From the NCBI RefSeq assembly GCF_001854885.1, contig NZ_MDDV01000057.1, forward strand, positions 61,793 to 125,792: a stretch of DNA of 64,000 nucleotides. Reading direction: 5' to 3'. Under the pieces are notes generated by a model. It had not been told where the DNA came from. It saw only the letters and a list, made by a program, of their open reading frames with translations, and ran no database searches. This document shows, in pieces, positions 56,599-64,000 of the stretch; positions within the stretch are counted from its first letter, which is position 1, and each line of letters starts with the position of its first letter. Both the position numbers and the translations under genes were made by a program. The stretch comes from Ensifer sp. LCM 4579 (lineage in GTDB: Bacteria > Pseudomonadota > Alphaproteobacteria > Rhizobiales > Rhizobiaceae).

Positions 56599-57857
56599 CG
56601 GACACGGCCTGGATCGACCTCGCCCTCACTTCGGCGCGCCCGCAGGCAATGGGAGCGCTGCTGCGCTATTTCCGCAATCTCGACCTTGCGGAGGAGGCGT
56701 TCCAAGAAGCATGTATCCGGGCCTTGAAGACCTGGCCGACGAACGGCCCGCCCCGCGATCCGGCGGCCTGGATGATCTTCGTCGGCCGCAACAGCGGCAT
56801 CGACAAGGTTCGGCGCCAGGCGCGCGAGGCGCCGCTGCCGCCGGAAGAGCAGCTGTCCGATCTCGGCGACCGGGAAGAGGAGCTTGCCGACCGCCTCGAC
56901 GGATCGCACTACCGCGACGACATCCTGAGGCTGCTCTTCGTCTGCAGCAATCCAGTGCTGCCGGCGACCCAGCAGATCGCGCTTGCGCTGCGCATCGTTT
57001 CCGGCCTTTCCGTCAAACAGATCGCCCGCGCCTTTCTCGTCAGCGAGGCGGCGATGGAGCAGCGCATCACCCGCGCCAAGAGGCGTGTTGCGGCCGAGGG
57101 CATTCCCTTCGAAACGCCGGATGCCGCCGACCGCGCCGAGCGGCTCGCGACCGTGGCGACGATGATCTATCTCGTCTTCAACGAGGGTTATTCGGCGATG
57201 AACGGCCCGGAAGGCGTCTCCGCCGATCTCTGCGACGAGGCCATCCGGTTGTCGCGATTGTTGCTTCGGCTGTTTCCGGCCGAGCCGGAGATCATGGGGC
57301 TGACGGCGCTGCTTCTCCTTCAGCATTCGCGTGCCCGCGCCCGCTTCGATGCCGATGGCTCCATCGTCCTACTGGAGGACCAGGACCGCCGGCTCTGGAA
57401 TAGTCAGATGATCGCGGAAGCACTGGCTATGATCGACAAGGCGATGCGCCATCGCCGCCCCGGACCTTACCAGATCCAGGCCGCGATCGCCGCCCTTCAT
57501 GCGCGCGCAGAGCGGCCGGAACTGACCGATTGGGAGGAGATAGATCTGCTCTACCAGGCGCTCGAACGGCTGCAGCCATCGCCGGTCATCACGCTCAACC
57601 GCGCGGTCGCCGTGTCGAAACGCGAGGGCGCCGAGGCGGCACTCGCGATGATCGGGCCCCTGGCTGAGAGGCTTTCCGGCTACTTTTATTTTCATGGACT
57701 ACATGGCGCGTTGCTCAAGCAACTGGGACGAACCCGCGAAGCCCGCATCGCCTTCGACCGCGCAATCGCGCTTGCCACCAATGCCGCCGAGGCCGCCTAT
57801 ATCCGCAAGCAGCTCGATCATTTGGCGGACGAAACGGGCCACTGCATATCTCGTTAA
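56595..57857 (+). CDS. ECF42-group RNA polymerase sigma factor with C-terminal extension
   Basis: The protein has 420 residues. The N-terminal sigma-2 region (LAEEAFQEACIRALKTWP; DPAAWMIFVGRNSGIDKVR) and sigma-4 region (LRIVSGLSVKQIARAFLVSEAAMEQRITRAKRR) are followed by a 230-residue helical extension with TPR-like repeats (EALAMIDKAMRH; GRTREARIAFDRAIALA), as in ECF42. No anti-sigma gene is adjacent; the C-terminal extension is thought to take over control in ECF42. The last codons, HCISR and stop, fall inside a mosaic repeat copy (57841-57900). It pairs with the YCII gene and probably drives both this operon and the SRPBCC unit. Confidence 0.92.
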   Translation: MTDTAWIDLALTSARPQAMGALLRYFRNLDLAEEAFQEACIRALKTWPTNGPPRDPAAWMIFVGRNSGIDKVRRQAREAPLPPEEQLSDLGDREEELADRLDGSHYRDDILRLLFVCSNPVLPATQQIALALRIVSGLSVKQIARAFLVSEAAMEQRITRAKRRVAAEGIPFETPDAADRAERLATVATMIYLVFNEGYSAMNGPEGVSADLCDEAIRLSRLLLRLFPAEPEIMGLTALLLLQHSRARARFDADGSIVLLEDQDRRLWNSQMIAEALAMIDKAMRHRRPGPYQIQAAIAALHARAERPELTDWEEIDLLYQALERLQPSPVITLNRAVAVSKREGAEAALAMIGPLAERLSGYFYFHGLHGALLKQLGRTREARIAFDRAIALATNAAEAAYIRKQLDHLADETGHCISR

Positions 57858-57900
57858 GTCGGTCCCGATTTAGGGACATGCAGCAATTCAAAGCATTACC
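57841..57900 (-). repeat. Mosaic repeat, module B only, overlapping the sigma gene 3' end
   Basis: On the minus strand: GCTTTGAATTGCTGCATGTC, an altered inner stem and ATATGCAGTG. Its edge supplies the last five codons and the TAA of the sigma gene. The 258-bp gap to the next gene otherwise holds a promoter at 58058-58084. Confidence 0.75.
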
Positions 57901-58057
57901 GCGACTAAGCAGGTTCCGCAAAGTGTCCCGCGGTCTTGCGATCCGGAACCTGCGGAAAAACCTGAAAAATCTAGGCGGATAATCGTGGGTAAACCAGACG
58001 CGCCGCGCTGTAGGCGGCTCTGGCCGAAGCGAAAAACGACAAACACGCGCGTGGCCC

Positions 58058-58084
58058 TGTCGGCGCGCGGCCGGTCCAATCGTC
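58058..58084 (+). promoter_or_regulatory. Candidate ECF42-type promoter upstream of the SRPBCC gene
   Basis: TGTCGG (58058-58063), a 17-bp spacer and CGTC (58081-58084) lie 32 bp before the SRPBCC start. It shares TGTCGGC, the 17-bp spacing and the TCCA(T/A)TCGTC context with the YCII promoter. Confidence 0.7.
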
Positions 58085-58115
58085 CTTGGATCGGAACCAC
58101 CCTGGAGGAATGGAA

Positions 58116-58598
58116 ATGACTGCAGCAACCGACATGAAGTCCGCCGATGAACGCGAACTGCTGCTGGTTCGGCTGATCGATGCGCCGCGCGAGAAGGTCT
58201 ATCGCGCCTTCACCGACGCCGATCTCCTGAAGCAATGGTTCGCACCGCTGCCGTGGACGATCACTGAAGCGGAGCTCGAAGTCAGGGCAGGCGGCACCAA
58301 CCGTTTCGTCATGCGCTCGCCGGAGGGCGAGCTCTACCCCAATCAGGGCGTCTATCTGGAGGTCGTGCCGAATGAGAAGCTCGTCATGACCGACGCCTAT
58401 ACGGAAGCCTGGCAGCCTTCGGAAAAGCCCTTCATGACGGCGATCCTCACCTTCGAGGACGAACGCGGCAAAACCCGCTACACCGCCCGTGCCCGCCACT
58501 GGAGCGCTGAGGATCGGGAGGCGCACGAAGAAATGGGCTTTCATGAGGGTTGGGGCCGGTGCGCCGACCAGCTTGCGGCCCTCGTTGCGAGAATTTGA
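58116..58598 (+). CDS. SRPBCC/AHSA1-family protein
   Basis: The protein has 160 residues from ATG at 58116 (GGAGG 8 bp upstream). LLVRLIDAPREKVYRAFTDADLLKQWFAP, then EGWGRCADQLAALVA, matches the activator-of-Hsp90-like START fold that binds small hydrophobic ligands. Such genes are common partners of ECF42 sigma loci. It begins a short operon with the SnoaL-like gene. Confidence 0.92.
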   Translation: MTAATDMKSADERELLLVRLIDAPREKVYRAFTDADLLKQWFAPLPWTITEAELEVRAGGTNRFVMRSPEGELYPNQGVYLEVVPNEKLVMTDAYTEAWQPSEKPFMTAILTFEDERGKTRYTARARHWSAEDREAHEEMGFHEGWGRCADQLAALVARI

Positions 58599-58651
58599 GG
58601 CGGGCCGCGCCCGCCACGGTTCCAGTTTTCATCGGGACGAGGAGAAGAACC

Positions 58652-59161
58652 ATGTCCGACATCGGTAGCAGAACCGCCATTGCGGAGATCCGCGCGGTCA
58701 TTGACGATTGGGTGTCGGCGATCTGCCGCAAGGATGCAGTCCGCGTTCTCGCCCATTGCAGCGAGGATTGCCTCATCTATTCGCTGGCACCGCCGCTCAA
58801 GGCGCCGGAAACGGGCGCCGAGGGGCTTGAGCGCTGGTTTGCCACCTGGAGCGGGCTGCTCGGCTATCGACTTCGGGACCTTGAGATCGTTGAGGGCGGC
58901 GATGTCGCCTTTGCCACGGGTCTGGCCCATCTTTCCGGCGAGAGCCAGGATGGGAAAAAATCCGCGCTCTGGTACCGACAGACGCTGGGGCTGAAGCGCA
59001 TCGATGGGGTCTGGAAGATCGCGCATCAGCACGAGTCCGTTCCGTTCTACATGGACGGAAGCCTGAAGGCGGCGGTCGATCTCGACCCCGACTCCGCGAT
59101 CGACTGGGACGCGCCTTCGCCGCCGCCTATGGCCGCGCGGTTGCCGCCGGGGCGGAAGTGA
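58652..59161 (+). CDS. SnoaL-like (nuclear transport factor 2 fold) protein with replaced C-terminus
   Basis: The protein has 169 residues from ATG at 58652 (GAGGAG upstream). The fold is SnoaL/ketosteroid-isomerase-like: AIAEIRAVIDDWVSAICRKD, LSGESQDGKKSALWYRQTLGL and GVWKIAHQHESVPFYMDG. The last 20 or so residues (after SLKAAVDLDP) are Pro/Arg-rich. They are encoded by DNA that in another frame resembles a PhnB/VOC C-terminus, so the natural end seems to have been replaced by a deletion that fused the two genes. Confidence 0.85.
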   Translation: MSDIGSRTAIAEIRAVIDDWVSAICRKDAVRVLAHCSEDCLIYSLAPPLKAPETGAEGLERWFATWSGLLGYRLRDLEIVEGGDVAFATGLAHLSGESQDGKKSALWYRQTLGLKRIDGVWKIAHQHESVPFYMDGSLKAAVDLDPDSAIDWDAPSPPPMAARLPPGRK

Positions 59162-59265
59162 CGATGCCGCTCAAGATCGCCTCCTGGGGCGACTATTACG
59201 GCCAGCTCCGCGATACATTCGGGGTAAAGTGGGCGATTGTAGCGCCGGTGAAGAAGGACGGCTGA
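59104..59265 (+). pseudogene. Remnant of a PhnB/VOC-family gene (C-terminal 53 codons)
   Basis: In the frame that ends at TGA 59263-59265, the sequence reads GRAFAAAYGRAVAAGAEV, then TMPLKIASWGDYYGQLRDTF, then GVKWAIVAP. This matches the end of PhnB-like glyoxalase/bleomycin-fold proteins (MPL..WG.RYGQ..DPFGV.W). No N-terminal part is present, and the beginning overlaps the SnoaL gene out of frame. An ATG at 59164 could start a 33-residue fragment. Confidence 0.7.
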
Positions 59266-59274
59266 TTTCGTCGG

Positions 59275-60459
59275 TCAGCAGGCGAGGTCGGCGACCACGG
59301 CATCCAGAATCAGCATGCCGGTCGGCGTGCAGCGCAGACGCGAATTGCCGAGCCGCTCGATGAAACCATGCTCGATCAGGAACTGCTCGCGGGCGGGATC
59401 CGGATCACGGCCGGAAAGCATCTGCCAGCGGGCAAGATCGACGCCTTCGCGGAGCCTCAGCCCCATGAGCAGCAATTCGTCGGCTTGCGCTTCGAGATCG
59501 AGCTGTTCCCGTTCGGCGATGCCGTCGCCGCGTTCTTCGACGCGCCTCAGCCATTCTTCGGGGTGGCGCTCCGTTGCCGTCGCTAACTTTTCTGTTCCGA
59601 CGGTGAGGCGTCCATGGGCGCCGGGGCCAATTCCCGCATAGTCGCCGTAGCGCCAATAGGTGAGGTTGTGGCGGCTTTCGGCCCCCGGTTGCGCATGGTT
59701 GGAGACCTCGTAGGCCGGCATGCCGATGGCTGCCGTGATCTCCTGCGTCGCCTCGTAAAGCACGGCCGATTGCTCGCCGTCCGGGACGATCAGCTTGCCC
59801 GCCTTGTGCAGCCCGAAGAAGGGTGTGCCCTCCTCTATGGTGAGCTGGTACAGCGAAAGGTGATCGACGGCGTAGGAGACGGCCTCCCTCAGTTCGCGCT
59901 CCCAATCCTCGACCGTCTGGTTCGGTCGGGCATAGATCAGGTCGAAGGACATGCGCGGGAAGATCTCGCGCGCGAGCCTTACCGCCTTCAGCGCATCCTC
60001 GACATTGTGCAGTCGGCCGAGAAATTTCAGGTCGCGGTCGTTCAATGCCTGGACGCCCAGCGAGACGCGATTGACGCCGGCCGCACGGTAGCCGTGGAAC
60101 CGGGTTGCCTCGACGCTGGACGGATTGGCCTCCATGGTGATCTCGATGCCGTCCGGCACGTGCCAGTTGCGGGCGATGCCATCGAGGATCGCCTCAACCG
60201 TCGCCGGCTCCATCAATGACGGCGTGCCGCCGCCCATGAAGATGCTGGTCACGGTCCTGGGACCGGAAATCGCGCGAACAGCCGCCATCTCCCCGAGGAA
60301 GGCGGCGACGAAACGCTGCTGATCCACCGGCTGGTGGCGAACATGGCTGTTGAAGTCGCAATAGGGGCATTTGGCCGCGCAGAACGGCCAGTGCACATAG
60401 ACGCCGAATCCCGGGTCCATGCCATCACCGATCGCCGAAAGCGGAGCCGCTTGCATCAT
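59275..60459 (-). CDS. hemW: Radical SAM heme chaperone HemW
   Basis: The protein has 394 residues. The radical SAM cluster motif is FCAAKCPYCDFNSH (CxxxCxxC); next come FMGGGTPSLM and GVNRVSLGVQALND. The earlier name was oxygen-independent coproporphyrinogen oxidase-like; HemW lacks that activity and delivers heme. It lies 8 bp behind rdgB in a leftward operon. Confidence 0.93.
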   Translation of the reverse strand: MMQAAPLSAIGDGMDPGFGVYVHWPFCAAKCPYCDFNSHVRHQPVDQQRFVAAFLGEMAAVRAISGPRTVTSIFMGGGTPSLMEPATVEAILDGIARNWHVPDGIEITMEANPSSVEATRFHGYRAAGVNRVSLGVQALNDRDLKFLGRLHNVEDALKAVRLAREIFPRMSFDLIYARPNQTVEDWERELREAVSYAVDHLSLYQLTIEEGTPFFGLHKAGKLIVPDGEQSAVLYEATQEITAAIGMPAYEVSNHAQPGAESRHNLTYWRYGDYAGIGPGAHGRLTVGTEKLATATERHPEEWLRRVEERGDGIAEREQLDLEAQADELLLMGLRLREGVDLARWQMLSGRDPDPAREQFLIEHGFIERLGNSRLRCTPTGMLILDAVVADLAC

Positions 60460-60467
60460 ATTTCGTC

Positions 60468-61112
60468 TCAGGCGCCGAGGCAGGTCTCGGCAAATAGCTT
60501 GAAGGCGCGGGCGCGGTGCGACAAAGCCTCGGCGTCGCCCGGCTTCCAGCCGTGCTTCTCTTCCGCGCTCATCTCACCGAACGTGGTGTCGAAGCCCTTC
60601 GGCTGGAAGACCGGATCATAGCCGAAGCCGCTCGTCCCGCGCGGGGGCCAAACGACACAGCCCTCCACCTCGCCGCGAAAGAGCTCGACATGTCCGTCCG
60701 GCCAGGCAAGGCAGAGCACCGAAACGAAGCGGGCGGTGCGGCGTTCGGCCGCTGTCGCACCTTTTTCTCGAAGTGCCTTCTCGACCTTTTCCATCGCCAT
60801 TGCAAAGTCGCGGCTGCCGTCTTCGCGCTCGGCCCAATTGGCGGTGTAGACCCCGGGCGCGCCGCCAAGGACGTCGACGGCGAGGCCGGAATCGTCCGAC
60901 AGCGCCGGCAGGCCCGCGGCCTTCGCCGAGGCGACGGCCTTGATCATTGCATTTTCCTCGAACGTGGTTCCGGTTTCCTTGGGTTCGATGAAATTGAGCT
61001 CGGCCGCCGATTTCGCCTCGAAACCGAGAGGGCCAATCAAATCGCGGATTTCACGGATCTTGCCGGCATTGTGGCTCGCGACCACAATCGTCTTGTCAAG
61101 CAGTTTGCGCAT
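60468..61112 (-). CDS. rdgB: XTP/dITP diphosphatase RdgB (HAM1 family)
   Basis: It hydrolyses non-canonical purine triphosphates. It has 214 residues from ATG at 61110-61112. Diagnostic sequence: [47 protein letters not shown] and SFGYDPVF-like [13 protein letters not shown]. It lies between VOC and hemW genes in one operon. Confidence 0.96.
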   Translation of the reverse strand: MRKLLDKTIVVASHNAGKIREIRDLIGPLGFEAKSAAELNFIEPKETGTTFEENAMIKAVASAKAAGLPALSDDSGLAVDVLGGAPGVYTANWAEREDGSRDFAMAMEKVEKALREKGATAAERRTARFVSVLCLAWPDGHVELFRGEVEGCVVWPPRGTSGFGYDPVFQPKGFDTTFGEMSAEEKHGWKPGDAEALSHRARAFKLFAETCLGA

Positions 61113-61132
61113 CCTGATCACTTCCGTTCGGG

Positions 61133-61549
61133 TCAATTCTTGGCCCAGAGGCCAGGTTCCGCGCATTCGAGGCTATTGCCGGCCGGATCGCGGAAATAAA
61201 ACGAGCGGGCGCCATTCGGCCAACGGATATCCGCTTCGATTGCGATACCCGCCGCCTTGAGCGTTCCCCTCCAGGCGTCGAGCGCTTGCGGCGCGACACG
61301 GAAGCACATGTGGCCGTTGCCCTTCGCGCCATGTGGCGGCACCGGGAGCGCGCCCTTGGCGGGGGGCTTCACGGTCTCCGCCGGGTTGAAGATCAAGAGC
61401 ACGCCCTCGCCGCAGCGGAAGAAGACATGGCGATTGCCGACACGGGTGATGCGCTCGAGGCCAAGGATCGTACCGTAGAAGGCCTCCGCGCTGTCGAGAT
61501 CGTCCGCATAGAGCGCGGTTTCGAGAATACCTTCGAGCGCCGGAGCCAA
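61133..61549 (-). CDS. VOC-family (glyoxalase/bleomycin resistance-like) protein
   Basis: The TTG at 61547-61549 is preferred because AGGAGG lies 7 bp upstream; GTG starts a few codons earlier are too close to it. The protein then has 138 residues: [40 protein letters not shown] and [16 protein letters not shown], with the paired beta-alpha-beta motifs and metal ligands (His, Glu) of the family. Substrate unknown. It is followed by rdgB after 20 bp. Confidence 0.87.
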   Translation of the reverse strand: MAPALEGILETALYADDLDSAEAFYGTILGLERITRVGNRHVFFRCGEGVLLIFNPAETVKPPAKGALPVPPHGAKGNGHMCFRVAPQALDAWRGTLKAAGIAIEADIRWPNGARSFYFRDPAGNSLECAEPGLWAKN

Positions 61550-61589
61550 TGCCACGCCTCCTCTTCGATGCACGGCTGCAATTCACATT

Positions 61590-61633
61590 GCTGCAGCGAC
61601 TTTCGCGCGTCTCACAGGACGCGCGGCGCTTCA
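61590..61633 (-). repeat. Mosaic repeat, reverse module A
   Basis: GCTGCAGCGACTTTCGCGCG, then TCTCACAGGACGCGCGGCGC, is the reverse complement of module A with hairpin arms GCGCGTC / GACGCGC. It lies between rph and the VOC gene. Confidence 0.75.
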
Positions 61634-61641
61634 GGTGAATC

Positions 61642-62361
61642 TCAGCCGGCGATCGCCTGCTTCTGAAGCCCTACGAGTTCGGCAATGCCGTCTTTTGCAA
61701 GCCGCATCAGCGTTGCGAATTCCTCCTCGCTGAAGGGCTTGCCCTCTGCCGTTCCCTGAATCTCCACCAGGCCGCCGGCGCCGGTCATCACGAAATTGGC
61801 ATCGGTTTCGGCAGCCGAGTCCTCGATGTAATCGAGATCGATGACCGGCTGGTTCGCGAAGATGCCGCAGGAGACGGCGGCAACATGATCCTTCAGAACC
61901 TTCTCCACCTTGACCATATTGCGTCCTTCCATCCACTTTAGGCAGTCGTGCAGCGCGATCCAGGCGCCGGTGATCGAAGCGGTTCGGGTGCCGCCATCCG
62001 CCTGGATCACGTCGCAGTCGATCGAAATCTGCCGCTCGCCGAGGGCCGGCAGGTCGACCACCGCGCGAAGCGACCTGCCGATCAGGCGCTGAATCTCCTG
62101 CGTGCGCCCGCTCTGCCTGCCCGTCGCCGCTTCGCGCCTCATCCGCTCCCCGGTCGCCCGCGGCAGCATGCCGTATTCCGCCGTGATCCAGCCCTTGCCG
62201 CCATTGCGCAGCCAGGCGGGAACCTTTTCTTCGAGGCTTGCCGTGCACAGGACATGCGTGTCGCCGAAGCGCACGAGACATGAGCCTTCCGCATGCTTGG
62301 AGAAGTTGCGCTCGAAGGAAACCTTGCGCATTTGGTCGGTTCGTCTGCCGGATGGCCGCAT
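61642..62361 (-). CDS. rph: Ribonuclease PH
   Basis: The protein has 239 residues. It starts [20 protein letters not shown], with RNase PH motifs [29 protein letters not shown] and [19 protein letters not shown]. It trims 3' ends of tRNA precursors with phosphate. It is divergent from hrcA across 136 bp, as in other alphaproteobacteria. Confidence 0.96.
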   Translation of the reverse strand: MRPSGRRTDQMRKVSFERNFSKHAEGSCLVRFGDTHVLCTASLEEKVPAWLRNGGKGWITAEYGMLPRATGERMRREAATGRQSGRTQEIQRLIGRSLRAVVDLPALGERQISIDCDVIQADGGTRTASITGAWIALHDCLKWMEGRNMVKVEKVLKDHVAAVSCGIFANQPVIDLDYIEDSAAETDANFVMTGAGGLVEIQGTAEGKPFSEEEFATLMRLAKDGIAELVGLQKQAIAG

Positions 62362-62497
62362 ATTCTGCTCCTGTTCTGCCTTGCTCAGCCTTCTAGATCA
62401 TGGCGCGGCCAAAGGGAACCAGTTGATATCGGGGAGGGCAGGCGATTTTTCCCTTTTGCCATCGGATCGGCGGATCACTATATTCGCGAGGAAGCCA

Positions 62498-63598
62498 ATG
62501 ACTGCTACACGGAGTGACATGGTACCGCGCAACCCTCCAAAGAAGGGGATCGCATCAGCGCTGGACGAGCGTTCCGGCGAGATTTTCCGGCGAATCGTGG
62601 AGACCTATCTCGAAAGCGGCGAACCGCTCGGTTCGCGCAATCTGTCGCGGCTCTTGCCGATGTCGCTCTCGCCCGCTTCCGTGCGCAACGTTATGAGCGA
62701 TCTCGAGCACCTCGGGCTTATCTATTCGCCTCACGTCAGCGCTGGGCGACTGCCGACCCAGACGGGCTTACGCTTCTTCGTCGACGCCTTCATGCAGGTC
62801 GGCAGGCTTTCCCCCGAAGACCGTGCCTCGATCGAGCGGCAGGTGCGGCCGGGCGACCGCGACCAGCCGGTGGAGAGCCTGCTTACGGAAGCAAGCCAGA
62901 TGCTCTCCGGCATGTCCCGCGGCGCCGGGCTCGTGATCACGACGAAGAGCGACCCGGTGCTGAAGCACGTCGAATTCATTCGCCTGGCGCCGACAAAGGC
63001 GCTCGCCGTCCTCGTCGGCGAGCACGACCAGGTGGAAAACCGGATCATCGAGCTGCCGGCCGGGATCACCAGCGCGCAACTCACCGAAGCCGCGAATTTC
63101 GTCAACGCCCATCTCGCCGGCCAGACCATCCCCGAATTGCGTTCGCAGTTGGAGAAGGTCAAGGAGACGGTGCGCGGCGAGCTCAATGCGCTGTCGCAGG
63201 ATCTGGTTGAACGCGGGCTGGCGATCTGGTCGGGCAGCGAAGGCGACGGCAAGCCGGCGCGCCTCATCGTGCGCGGCCGTGCCAATCTGCTCGAAGGCGT
63301 GGAGGGCGGCGAAGACATCGATCGGTTGCGCATGCTGTTCGACGACCTCGAAAAGAAGGACAGCCTGATCGAACTGCTCGATCTCGCCGAAAGCGGCCCG
63401 GGTGTGCGCATTTTCATCGGCTCGGAGAACAAGCTGTTCTCGCTCTCCGGATCGTCGCTGATCGTCGCGCCCTATCGCGACGGAGACGACCGCATCGTCG
63501 GCGCAGTCGGCGTCATCGGGCCGACCAGGCTCAATTATTCGCGCATCGTCCCCATGGTGGATTATACCGCGCAACTGATGTCGCGGCTGTCTCGCTGA
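62498..63598 (+). CDS. hrcA: Heat-inducible transcription repressor HrcA
   Basis: The protein has 366 residues from ATG at 62498 (GAGGAAG upstream); another ATG seven codons later is possible. The N-terminal winged helix (GEIFRRIVETYLESGEPLGSRNLSRLLPMSLSPASVRNVMSDLE) and HVSAGRLPTQTGLRFFVD are typical, with a GAF-like domain after. It normally represses groESL via CIRCE; no CIRCE was seen here. It is followed by grpE after 206 bp. Confidence 0.95.
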   Translation: MTATRSDMVPRNPPKKGIASALDERSGEIFRRIVETYLESGEPLGSRNLSRLLPMSLSPASVRNVMSDLEHLGLIYSPHVSAGRLPTQTGLRFFVDAFMQVGRLSPEDRASIERQVRPGDRDQPVESLLTEASQMLSGMSRGAGLVITTKSDPVLKHVEFIRLAPTKALAVLVGEHDQVENRIIELPAGITSAQLTEAANFVNAHLAGQTIPELRSQLEKVKETVRGELNALSQDLVERGLAIWSGSEGDGKPARLIVRGRANLLEGVEGGEDIDRLRMLFDDLEKKDSLIELLDLAESGPGVRIFIGSENKLFSLSGSSLIVAPYRDGDDRIVGAVGVIGPTRLNYSRIVPMVDYTAQLMSRLSR

Positions 63599-63804
63599 AC
63601 CTGTGCGTTGGTCGATCGGCCGATTGGACCCTTGATTTTTCGGGCTCAAACCTCGATATCGGCTTCGAACCCACTGCATCATTCTTAAACGGGATTCTTG
63701 ATTTGAGCACAAATCATGCAGCGTTTCAGAACGTTCAAGCAGAGCGACTTCCGCTGGTTAGATGATGCCGAAGAGATGACAAGGGAAGAAATTCGGAGAA
63801 CGTC

Positions 63805-64000
63805 ATGACCGACGAAACGAACAAGAACGGATCTGCGGCCGCGGCGCCGGAAGAAAACGTGAAGGCCGCTGAGCCGGAAGCGACGGAAAAGCCGGAGGCT
63901 GCGGCCGCGCCAGATCCGCTGGAGCTCGCCAAGGCGGAGAATGCGGAACTGCGTGACAAATATCTTCGCCTGGCCGCCGAGATGGACAATCTGCGCCGGC
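63805..64000 (+). CDS. grpE: GrpE co-chaperone (partial, runs off the window)
   Basis: The ATG at 63805 follows CGGAGAA. The first 65 codons encode an acidic N-terminal tail ([20 protein letters not shown]) and then the start of the coiled coil, [19 protein letters not shown]. This and the hrcA context identify GrpE, the nucleotide exchange factor of DnaK. The C-terminus is not in the window. Confidence 0.92.
   Translation, partial: MTDETNKNGSAAAAPEENVKAAEPEATEKPEAAAAPDPLELAKAENAELRDKYLRLAAEMDNLRR

Noticed and set aside
62362..63804. CIRCE element near hrcA or grpE
   Set aside because: No TTAGCACTC-N9-GAGTGCTAA-like inverted repeat was found in the upstream or downstream gaps.

Overview
This 64-kb window is high-GC alphaproteobacterial chromosome. 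It is almost certainly from the Sinorhizobium/Ensifer branch of the Rhizobiaceae. The evidence is a single-domain PmtA methyltransferase beside dnaN, an iolY-iolR-iolCDEB inositol cluster near dnaA, rpsT directly upstream of dnaA, the rph/hrcA/grpE arrangement, GANTC (CcrM) sites, and many palindromic mosaic repeats of the kind known as RIME elements in rhizobia. The species is inference only. Most of the window is core chromosome; no prophage, transposase, CRISPR array, tRNA or rRNA gene was seen.

Layout. 1-4.1 kb: a leftward iron-linked operon (imelysin, di-heme DUF1111 protein, second imelysin, partial). 4.2-9.2 kb: rsmB, an RlpA-like protein, an epimerase-like protein, queG, a GST. 9.4-14.2 kb: uppP, a 53-aa exported peptide, an NDUFA9-like protein, a DUF1330 protein, pyrF, a divergent histidine phosphatase, pmtA. 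14.5-17.2 kb: dnaN, then rsmI-yraN. 17.2-22.7 kb: ugpBAEC plus an endonuclease/exonuclease/phosphatase-family gene behind an apparent Pho box. 22.8-27.4 kb: gshB, comM, a frameshifted Asp/Glu-racemase-like gene, cysK. 27.5-35.3 kb: two LysE exporters, NIPSNAP, a DMT transporter with a divergent Lrp regulator, dut, prfC, an XRE regulator overlapping an epimerase, a GFA protein. 35.4-43.8 kb: the inositol catabolic cluster with two IolR-type operators. 44.2-53 kb: a class II glutamine amidotransferase, coaBC, a PEBP-family protein with an AraC regulator, a GNAT, ubiB-ubiE, mutM, an enoyl-CoA hydratase. 53.2-55.9 kb: rpsT and dnaA with a long leader carrying phased GANTC sites. 56.2-59.3 kb: an ECF42-type sigma module (DGPF/YCII protein, sigma with C-terminal extension, SRPBCC, SnoaL-like, and a decayed PhnB-like gene). 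59.3-64 kb: hemW-rdgB-VOC, rph, hrcA and the start of grpE.

The most informative features outside plain gene content are these: (1) a 193-bp palindromic repeat inserted in frame just behind the signal peptide of the di-heme protein; (2) a pair of near-identical promoters (TGTCGG-N17-CGTC) in front of both transcription units of the ECF42 locus, suggesting self-regulation; (3) three GANTC sites exactly 11 bp apart in the dnaA leader; (4) four 11-bp direct repeats resembling a Pho box before ugpB; (5) a two-module palindromic repeat family scattered through the window, one copy of which supplies the stop codon of the sigma gene; (6) several decaying or overlapping genes (racemase frameshift, PhnB remnant, XRE/epimerase overlap).
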